Positions 51,575 through 56,322 of a stretch of DNA of 56,322 bases are shown here, piece after piece. Within the stretch, counting starts at the first letter, position 1. Each line of letters opens with the position of its first letter. The DNA comes from Candidatus Equadaptatus faecalis (GTDB lineage: Bacteria; Synergistota; Synergistia; Synergistales; Synergistaceae). The stretch is taken from assembly GCA_018065065.1 (NCBI GenBank), contig JAGHTZ010000027.1:1-56322 (forward strand), written 5' to 3'. The notes beneath the pieces were generated by a model. The model was given only the letters and a program-made list of their open reading frames with translations, had not been told where the DNA came from and did not search any database. The position numbers and the translations under genes are program-made.

Positions 51575-51775
51575 CTAATCTTCTATCAGATCCACGCTGT
51601 TGCGTTTGACGGCGCTCGGCGTTGATACAAACAGCGGTTTGAAGCTGCCTGCAACAGTGTTGAGCGTGTTTGCCGGCGCACTCGGCGAAATTTTGCTTAC
51701 AGATACCGTTTTCTTGGCATCGTCCACGGTAAGCGAGAATTTCATTGCCATGCTTTCGTTTTCAAAACTTGCCAT
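51575..51775 (-). CDS. DUF1659-like small protein
   Basis: A 66-residue protein ('AMKFSLTVDDAKKTVSVSKISPSAPANTLNTVAGSF' layout, ending 'VKRNSVDLIED') of the DUF1659 type, which normally stands next to DUF2922, as it does here. Function unknown. It is the first gene behind the leftward promoter at 51897-51925. Ribosome site AAGGAGGTG. Confidence 0.78.
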   Translation of the reverse strand: MASFENESMAMKFSLTVDDAKKTVSVSKISPSAPANTLNTVAGSFKPLFVSTPSAVKRNSVDLIED

Positions 51776-51810
51776 ATTTTTCACCTCCTTTGTTTTGGCG
51801 CTGAGGCGCC

Positions 51811-51876
51811 GCTGTACGCTATTGGCTATACGCTATAGGCTTTGGCTTAATGCTTTTAGCTTTTGCTTATAGCTTT
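51811..51876. repeat. Heptanucleotide repeat array B
   Basis: Nine or so 7-base units: (ACGCTAT)(TGGCTAT)(ACGCTAT)(AGGCTTT)(GGCTTAA)(TGCTTTT)(AGCTTTT)(GCTTATA)(GCTTTCT). The block is a reshuffled version of the middle and right part of array A and occupies the leader of the DUF1659 gene. Confidence 0.75.
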
Positions 51877-51894
51877 CTCTCATCCGCCTCTATG

Positions 51895-51925
51895 CTATAA
51901 TGTTCACCGGATAAAGATTTTGTAA
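51895..51925 (-). promoter_or_regulatory. Leftward twin promoter (TTACAA-17-CATTAT)
   Basis: On the minus strand TTACAA (51920-51925) and CATTAT (51897-51902) are 17 bases apart, inside a longer element TGTTACAA...GTGAACATTATAG that has an inverted twin 110 bases to the right. It would drive DUF1659, DUF2922 and the sigma gene. Confidence 0.65.
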
Positions 51926-52015
51926 CACCCCTGTAAATTGAAAAAGAAATAAAAAAAATTATTTTTTTTCAAAAACTTTTCCGAAATTTTTTATTTTTTT
52001 CTCTTTTCCCCCATG

Positions 52016-52046
52016 TTACAAATTTCTTATTTAGTGAACATTATAG
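52016..52046 (+). promoter_or_regulatory. Rightward twin promoter (TTACAA-17-CATTAT)
   Basis: TTACAA (52016-52021), 17 bases, CATTAT (52039-52044); identical boxes and spacing to the leftward copy. The stretch between both (51926-52015) is almost pure A/T. It drives the RNA candidate and the 124-residue gene. Confidence 0.65.
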
Positions 52047-52050
52047 TGCA

Positions 52051-52380
52051 GAGGGTGACGGGGAACAGAATTGTTGTTTTTAATCCTGTTCCGGCTCGGT
52101 GGTTTTGAAACGTTGGGAGGGCTTAGCAGAGCCTGCTGCTCCTTTCGTTTCCTGCTAAAGCTTCCGTGTTTTGTCACTTTTACGCATTACGTGATGCGGT
52201 TTCCGGTTCTGATAAGCCCGCTGCTTCATAGGCTATGTCAAGGAAAACCTCGGTAACGGCTGCCGGAGGCAGCCGGTTTCCGGCGCAGATACGCGGTCCT
52301 CTTTCAGTATCCGGATTCTGTAATACGCCTGCGCAGGCGGACGAATAACAGTTTTTGTGTGTTATCCGTTTGTGTTTTCA
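52051..52380 (+). ncRNA. Possible structured RNA between twin promoter and the 124-residue gene
   Basis: About 330 bases without a gene hold several stable stems: GGAACAG/CTGTTCC (52062-52092), GCTTAGCAG/CTGCTAAAGC (about 52120-52163), CGCAT/ATGCG near 52183-52198, CGGCTGCC/GGCAGCCG (52257-52275), the palindrome CGCCTGCGCAGGCG (52327-52340), and a last stem CGGA..ATAACA/TGTTAT.CCG (52339-52371) followed by TTTGTGTTTT. It starts at a promoter and ends in a terminator-like hairpin. I do not recognise the RNA; it may only be a long leader. Confidence 0.4.
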
Positions 52381-52416
52381 TACCCAAAATTCAAAATAGA
52401 CATAAGGAGTTTTATT

Positions 52417-52791
52417 ATGCTCAGACATAAGGATAAAGAACTTAGAGCTAAGAAGAAGATACAGACTAAGAAGCGTTCAGGTACAAGAATTAAGAAGAAT
52501 ATAAAGCATAAGCGTCTTATAGAGTTTCAGGTAAAGGGCAGTGAGCCTTTGAAATTCTGCAGGACAATACAGCTTACAGAGGAGGTTCGGCAGCTTTTCG
52601 GGCAGTGCGTTAATGCCATAGTGCCAAAGGAAGCAAAGCAGGACGGCAGGGTGCCGTGGCTCTCTCTTTTCAGGCATACGAAGGGCAGGTTTCTTGTTTT
52701 GCGCTGCGATGTTGCAGAGCGCGAGGACACTCTGAAGCTTGACGAAAACGGCAATGCTTATTTAGAACCTGACGTTAATTTTACTAAATAG
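52417..52791 (+). CDS. Hypothetical basic 124-residue protein
   Basis: AAGGAG stands eight bases before the ATG at 52417. The first 35 residues are almost all Lys/Arg ('KDKELRAKKKIQTKKRSGTR'), the rest looks like a small folded domain ('IQLTEEVRQLFGQCVNAIV', 'WLSLFRHTKGRFLVLRCDV'). I do not recognise it; nucleic-acid binding is likely from the charge. It is the only rightward gene in the region apart from the repressor. Terminator follows directly. Confidence 0.7.
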   Translation: MLRHKDKELRAKKKIQTKKRSGTRIKKNIKHKRLIEFQVKGSEPLKFCRTIQLTEEVRQLFGQCVNAIVPKEAKQDGRVPWLSLFRHTKGRFLVLRCDVAEREDTLKLDENGNAYLEPDVNFTK

Positions 52792-52816
52792 AGGACGGAA
52801 ATTTTGTTCCGCCCTC
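52791..52816 (+). terminator. Terminator of the 124-residue gene
   Basis: GAGGACGGAA / TTCCGCCCTC with a six-base loop, followed by seven T residues; it begins at the stop codon. Confidence 0.9.
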
Positions 52817-52864
52817 TTTTTTTATGCAACACCGCCGCAAGATGTTTTTGCCCTTCAAGTTTTT

Positions 52865-52960
52865 GCCATTGGTTTTTATCGTCATTGTCCCTTATAGTCA
52901 TTGTCCCTTATGGTAATTGGTTCTTTTGGTCATTGGCTCTTTTGGTCATTGGTTTTTATA
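52865..52960. repeat. Six tandem 16-bp iterons
   Basis: Six back-to-back units of exactly 16 bases start at 52865, 52881, 52897, 52913, 52929 and 52945, with consensus GTCATTGGTTCTTATA. The dnaB-like gene ends inside the last unit: its final residues 'EYKNQ' and stop codon are written in repeat sequence. The same unit recurs at 54212-54291 (inverted) and 54422-54469. Confidence 0.85.
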
Positions 52961-54175
52961 TTCGTGCCAGCTCGCGTCGGCGTGTCCGAATAGCTTTTTG
53001 CGTTTCTTCACCCTGCTTACCCTGCTTGCCGTTGATTTGAAGCGCATCGGCTCTCCTGCGTAGTCCAGTCTGTAGCTTCCGCCAGTGCCGCCTTTTCTTG
53101 TCTTTTTGACGGTCGCTATTATTTCCGCGCCGTTGTCTCTGCCGTATTCGTCGTCTCCCGTGTCGCGGAACAGCTCTATTTCCGCGTCTGCCCGTTCGTT
53201 CACGTAGCCGCCGCCTCTCGCGCTACCTCCCGTGCCGCCCTGCGACTGGAGTCTCTGCGATTCCACGGACATTTGCGAAAGTATTACAAGCACGCAGCCG
53301 TAGGCTTTGGCGGAGGTCAGCAGTTCCGCGGTTGCCTGGTTTGCTATTTCAAAGTCGCTTTGGTCTGCGCCTTTAAGCAGCGTAAGATAGTCTATGCAGA
53401 CAAGTTTCGGTATGTTGCGCTCTACGTATTCCTTTATTCCTTCAACAGTCCAGCGGACGGAAAGCGTGTTTTCAAGCACATCAACCTTGCCGTCGTAAAA
53501 CCGCGCAAGTCTCCGCTTCGCTTCTTCGTAAAGCGGAGAGCCCGCTTCCGCAAGTTGTTTTACGCGCGACGGGGCGCAGTTAAGTTCTCTTGCCAAAAGG
53601 CGCTCCATAACGGGCACCCTGCCCATATCAAGCGAGAAAAATGCCGCGCCACTGCCGCCGTCTGCCACCCATTGCTGTATGCCGTTGAGCAGCAGGCTCG
53701 TTTTCATACTGCCCGGATTGCCGATTATGGAAAGCAGCTGCCCTTCGCTCACTCCCCCGCCTATTGCGCCGTCCAGTTCGTCTATGCCGAAGCGGAACAG
53801 CTGCCCCTGCTCGCGCCATGAGCTTTCGGTCTGCTTAAAGGCTTCGCTGAAGCTTTTCGGGCTGAAAATCATTCCGCGCCGTTCCGCTTCAAGCGTGCCG
53901 TGTTCCGACTGAAAAGCGTGCCATTCGTGCGCCACGATGCGGTTCACCGTGCTTTCAGCTATTTTGTCGCCGACGGGACAGGCTTTTACAAGCGGCAGCA
54001 TATAATTGCAAATTTTGGAAATCAGACAGCCGTTTGAGGCAAAATAGCGCGTCCATTCGGCTATGTTGTACTCCACCATTTCTATTTTGTCTGCTTCGGG
54101 AAGCTGCATTGTTTTGTCAAAACATTCAATCAGCTTCGCCGGCTCGACAGGTATTTCGGAAAAGTTAGTCAGCAT
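52946..54175 (-). CDS. DnaB-like replicative helicase
   Basis: A 409-residue RecA-fold ATPase. The N-terminal 120 residues resemble the DnaB primase-binding part; the C-terminal helicase domain has Walker A 'IIGNPGSMKTSLLL' (about 148), Walker B 'LVCIDYLTLL' (about 256) and 'LVILSQMSVESQRLQSQGG' with the sensor Gln, then 'ADAEIELFRD' and a basic tail. At 409 residues it is slightly shorter than DnaB. AAGGAGAG precedes the ATG. Together with the O-like gene upstream it forms a replication module of phage or plasmid type. Confidence 0.88.
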   Translation of the reverse strand: MLTNFSEIPVEPAKLIECFDKTMQLPEADKIEMVEYNIAEWTRYFASNGCLISKICNYMLPLVKACPVGDKIAESTVNRIVAHEWHAFQSEHGTLEAERRGMIFSPKSFSEAFKQTESSWREQGQLFRFGIDELDGAIGGGVSEGQLLSIIGNPGSMKTSLLLNGIQQWVADGGSGAAFFSLDMGRVPVMERLLARELNCAPSRVKQLAEAGSPLYEEAKRRLARFYDGKVDVLENTLSVRWTVEGIKEYVERNIPKLVCIDYLTLLKGADQSDFEIANQATAELLTSAKAYGCVLVILSQMSVESQRLQSQGGTGGSARGGGYVNERADAEIELFRDTGDDEYGRDNGAEIIATVKKTRKGGTGGSYRLDYAGEPMRFKSTASRVSRVKKRKKLFGHADASWHEYKNQ

Positions 54176-54211
54176 TGCACTCTCCTTAGTTGTTAATAAT
54201 TACCAAGTACC

Positions 54212-54291
54212 TATAAAAATCAATTACGATAAGAACCAATTACTATAAAATACAATTACTATAAGAAACAATCACAAAGAGAACCACTTGC
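54212..54291. repeat. Five tandem 16-bp iterons, inverted orientation
   Basis: Units begin at 54212, 54228, 54244, 54260 and 54276; on the opposite strand they read GTAATTGATTTTTATA, GTAATTGGTTCTTATC and similar. They lie just upstream of the dnaB-like gene start. Next to them is a hairpin GTTGCAG / CTGCAAC (near 54294-54311), and GGCTTGC / GCAAGCC (near 54367-54399). This 290-base gap is a candidate origin. Confidence 0.8.
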
Positions 54292-54421
54292 GGTGTTGCA
54301 GCAAGCTGCAACGTTTGAAATTAACGCCCTAATAATCTTTATGTTTTTTGCTTTTAACTTCAATGAAGGCTTGCCTGTGCCCAGCGGCTGCAGAGCAAGC
54401 CCTCCACAATTGCTTTTTTTC

Positions 54422-54469
54422 GTCATTGTTTCTTTTCGTCATTGGTTCTTATAGTCATTGGTTCTTATT
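54422..54469. repeat. Three tandem 16-bp iterons
   Basis: Units at 54422, 54438 and 54454: GTCATTGTTTCTTTTC, GTCATTGGTTCTTATA, GTCATTGGTTCTTATT. The stop codon of the O-like gene begins within the last unit, the same relation as for the dnaB-like gene. Confidence 0.85.
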
Positions 54470-55502
54470 ACTGTACAGCGTTCAGGAATTTTTCCACGTT
54501 GTCGTCATTCTTGAACAGCCAGTCAAAGGTTACTCGCCACGGCGTTCCGCAGTGCTTGAAACCGTCGTTGTTCCCCACGTAAAAACCGTCTTTGCTCTCC
54601 GCAACCGCTGAAAGCAGCTTAACCCAAAAACTCTCCTCGTACGCCCCGTCCTTAGCGAAATGCCGCTGGCGGACTTCAAACATTTTCCGCTTCCTGTCAG
54701 TCAGACGGTTAAACTTTTCAAGTCCGAAATGCTCCGCCCATTCGTTCCAGAGATTGCGAAACGAAGCGATAGAATAAAGCTCCCCGCTTTTCGCCTCCCG
54801 CTCCCTGCCTGACGCGCCGCAGACGGCAGCGTCTTCTTCCCTCGGCTCTGCCGCGCGCAGACCGCGAAATTCCCCGCAGTCTTCTTCAGCGCCGCGGACC
54901 GTAATTATTTTTTCTGCGCTTATTTGCGCAGAAATATTATTTAATTCTGTATCTGAATCTGTATGGGCACCCCGGGGGTTAACCCACAGGTTTTTATTTC
55001 CCGCAAAATCTTCCTCAATTTCGCAATCCTGCCCGCGCAATTCCCTTCGTCCGCCCTTTGTTCCGTTGCTTGCGGACGTCTCTTTAATGCCGATACTGTA
55101 CTCGACAAGCTCAAACACCCTGCTGTTAAAAAGTATCTTGTCATCGCGCGCAAAATAGCTTTCCCTCTTCATAAAGAATTTCCTGTACTGCTCCGGCACG
55201 TCCGAATAAGAAATTATCTCAAACTCGTCGAGCAAAAGCAGTCTGCCGAGCAGCTGTTTTGTCTGTTTCAGGCTTCTGCGCTTCGTCGCGGAACGTATCG
55301 TGTCAGCGTCGTAAGGCAGAAAACCGCCGGTCTTGAACATAAGATGAAACAGCCGCCAGTAAAAGCTGTACTCCGCGTCGTCCATACTCATTTCATGCTG
55401 TGAAAAAGCGTCGGGAAAATGAAGAAAGTAATTGATTTTTACTGCGGCTTTGTCATCCGACAGTCTCCGCCAGGAGAGGCTTCCTGTACTGTTGTGCGCC
55501 AT
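54468..55502 (-). CDS. Phage O-like / DUF1376-type replication protein
   Basis: A 344-residue protein. The N-terminal 120 residues have the DUF1376/replisome-organiser layout ('YFLHFPDAF', 'AEYSFYWRLFHLMFKTGGFLPYDADTIRSATK'), a winged-helix-type DNA-binding module; the middle is a variable charged linker; the last 60 residues ('TPWRVTFDWLFKNDDNVEKFLNAVQ' style) are the C-terminus seen in lambda-O-like and phage DnaD-like proteins that recruit helicase. GGAGAG lies about ten bases before the ATG. It stands directly before the dnaB-like gene, as in phage early regions. Confidence 0.75.
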   Translation of the reverse strand: MAHNSTGSLSWRRLSDDKAAVKINYFLHFPDAFSQHEMSMDDAEYSFYWRLFHLMFKTGGFLPYDADTIRSATKRRSLKQTKQLLGRLLLLDEFEIISYSDVPEQYRKFFMKRESYFARDDKILFNSRVFELVEYSIGIKETSASNGTKGGRRELRGQDCEIEEDFAGNKNLWVNPRGAHTDSDTELNNISAQISAEKIITVRGAEEDCGEFRGLRAAEPREEDAAVCGASGREREAKSGELYSIASFRNLWNEWAEHFGLEKFNRLTDRKRKMFEVRQRHFAKDGAYEESFWVKLLSAVAESKDGFYVGNNDGFKHCGTPWRVTFDWLFKNDDNVEKFLNAVQ

Positions 55503-55637
55503 TGTGCAACACTCTCCAATCTGATGATATTTTTTGCACGGAACCGCTTTCCGCCGTTTTCCGCCCTACGCGCGGACTGTGTCCGTCTGTTCTTTCGCGC
55601 TTTCGGTTTCGCGTTCGTTAATATTTTATACTCAAAA

Positions 55638-55671
55638 TTGCGTTTGCGCAATATATAAATATTTTATTGCG
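55638..55671. promoter_or_regulatory. TTGCG operator cluster between O-like gene and repressor
   Basis: A perfect palindrome TTGCG-TTTG-CGCAA (55638-55651) and a third half-site TTGCG at 55667-55671, the latter forming CGCAATA...TATTGCG with the second. They lie between divergent genes, as CI-type operators do. Confidence 0.6.
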
Positions 55672-55689
55672 TATTATTTATTTTTGTTC

Positions 55690-55717
55690 TTGCACTTTGA
55701 AAATTTTATGATAAAAT
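55690..55717 (+). promoter_or_regulatory. Promoter of the repressor gene
   Basis: TTGCAC (55690-55695) and TAAAAT (55712-55717), 16 bases apart, 36 bases before the repressor start. Confidence 0.65.
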
Positions 55718-55753
55718 TAACCGGCAGAAACTTATGAAAGGTTGTGGACAGGC

Positions 55754-56322
55754 ATGAACAACATAGAGACTGCGAGAAAAGAAATGGGAATGTCCAGAAA
55801 GCAGCTTGCGGACGCCATAGGGGTAACGCCCTCTACGGTTTTCCGCTACGAGGCAAAGAACGCAAAGCCGACGTCTGACATTTTGCAGAAGCTGTCAAAG
55901 GCGCTGGGCGTCACCGCGGATTATCTGTGCGGCAACGCAATGACCCTTGCCTCCGTTGTCTTCGTACCGGTTATAGACAAAACAATAGGCGCTTCCGCCG
56001 GAACGGGCAACGGCATTGACGGCGTTGAATGGAACACGATAGACGAATATCCGATAGCCTCGGCGGCTCTCATGGGCTACAGCTGGCAGGGTGCGGACTG
56101 CAAAATCATCTGCGCGGAAGGCAACAGTATGGAGCCTGTCATACACGACGGCGCAAAGGTGCTCTTTGCGGCAAACATTGAAGTTATGCAGGGCGACATA
56201 GCAATCGTCAGCGTTGACAACAGGCTGTTTGTCAAAGGGGTGCTGTACAACAAAAACGGCACGCTCACGCTCGTCAGCTTCAACAAGGCGGAATACCCCG
56301 ACAGAATAATCGACCCCGAAAA
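55754..56322 (+). CDS. XRE / S24-type phage repressor (partial, runs off the window)
   Basis: 189 codons are visible. Residues 1-60 are an HTH_3 domain ('MNNIETARKEMGMSRKQLADAIGVTPSTVFRYE'); residues about 100-189 are a LexA/CI-like S24 peptidase with the catalytic serine in 'CAEGNSMEPVIHDGAKVLF' and the lysine in 'RLFVKGVLY'. Such repressors cleave themselves upon RecA activation and release a prophage. It is divergent from the replication genes and has an operator cluster in front. The ribosome site is weak. The C-terminus lies beyond base 56322. Confidence 0.88.
   Translation, partial: MNNIETARKEMGMSRKQLADAIGVTPSTVFRYEAKNAKPTSDILQKLSKALGVTADYLCGNAMTLASVVFVPVIDKTIGASAGTGNGIDGVEWNTIDEYPIASAALMGYSWQGADCKIICAEGNSMEPVIHDGAKVLFAANIEVMQGDIAIVSVDNRLFVKGVLYNKNGTLTLVSFNKAEYPDRIIDPE

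Noticed and set aside
52357-52416. Longer start of the 124-residue gene
   Set aside because: The upstream codons overlap the terminator-like stem; AAGGAG is placed correctly only for the ATG at 52417.
52865-54469. CRISPR array
   Set aside because: The 16-bp units are contiguous without unique spacers and no cas genes are present.
1-56322. tRNA, rRNA or tmRNA genes
   Set aside because: No cloverleaf with a GTTCRANNC arm and matching acceptor, and no rRNA segments, were seen on either strand by eye.

Overview
The window looks like a chromosomal piece of a diderm (outer-membrane) anaerobe, most likely a Synergistota (Synergistaceae-like) bacterium. Evidence for a diderm: adjacent lptC and lptD genes, mreB, and a LysM/M23 envelope peptidase. 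Firmicute-style RNA regulation (a T-box, a ZTP riboswitch, a yybP-ykoY riboswitch) and DUF1659/DUF2922 proteins fit a Synergistota-type gene mix. The taxonomic call is an inference from gene content; no rRNA or tRNA is visible.

Layout. 0-1.6 kb: two minus-strand antirepressor-family genes (a C-terminally truncated ORF6N protein and a BRO-N protein), each preceded by the same 21-bp palindrome at the same distance. 1.75-6.3 kb: a T-box controlled operon thrC-thrB-lysC-asd with overlapping genes. 6.4-29.9 kb: ordinary chromosome: greA, ddl, lptD, lptC, pyrG, an M23 peptidase, rho, comF, a macrodomain protein, pdxY, metK, a DUF3084 protein, a Ca/Na-type antiporter behind a probable manganese riboswitch, mreB, truA and an NCS2 purine permease. 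An AT-rich DUF262/HNH restriction-like gene interrupts this stretch at 17.8-19.9 kb. 30.1-44.1 kb: a 12-gene plus-strand purine operon opened by a ZTP riboswitch: purE, purC, a purF lacking the usual N-terminal cysteine, purM, a short formate/nitrite channel, purN, a flavin-fold protein, purO, stand-alone AICAR transformylase, purD, a fused purL and fhs. The formate channel and Fhs supply one-carbon units for PurN and the AICAR transformylase, whose substrate ZMP is the riboswitch ligand.

44.1-49.5 kb: an accessory region with a diverged duplicate of the fhs tail, an AAA/DUF4143 ATPase behind 33-bp tandem repeats, a family of small hairpin repeats and 45-bp repeats, a RelB antitoxin with a DUF5674 partner, a 34-codon hsdR remnant, and a two-gene XRE regulator / ImmA-IrrE-Fic fusion operon with its own operators. 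49.5-56.3 kb: an exported protein, then what looks like the early region of a prophage or integrated plasmid-like element: a small RHH-like gene, a sigma-70-like factor, two small DUF2922/DUF1659 proteins with heptanucleotide repeat arrays in their leaders, two near-identical back-to-back promoters, a possible structured RNA, a DnaB-like helicase and an O-like replication protein separated by 16-bp iterons, and a divergent S24-type repressor cut by the window end.

Stretches over 300 bases without a gene: 1466-1788 holds only the operator/promoter and the asd terminator; 6034-6465 the T-box and two promoters; 29828-30266 two promoters and the ZTP riboswitch; 44139-44507 the fhs tail copy, hairpins and 33-bp repeats; 45891-46201 hairpin and 45-bp repeats; 49225-49544 the XRE operators and a repeat copy; 51776-52416 heptad repeats, divergent promoters and the RNA candidate. 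Bases 1-115 show nothing I recognise.
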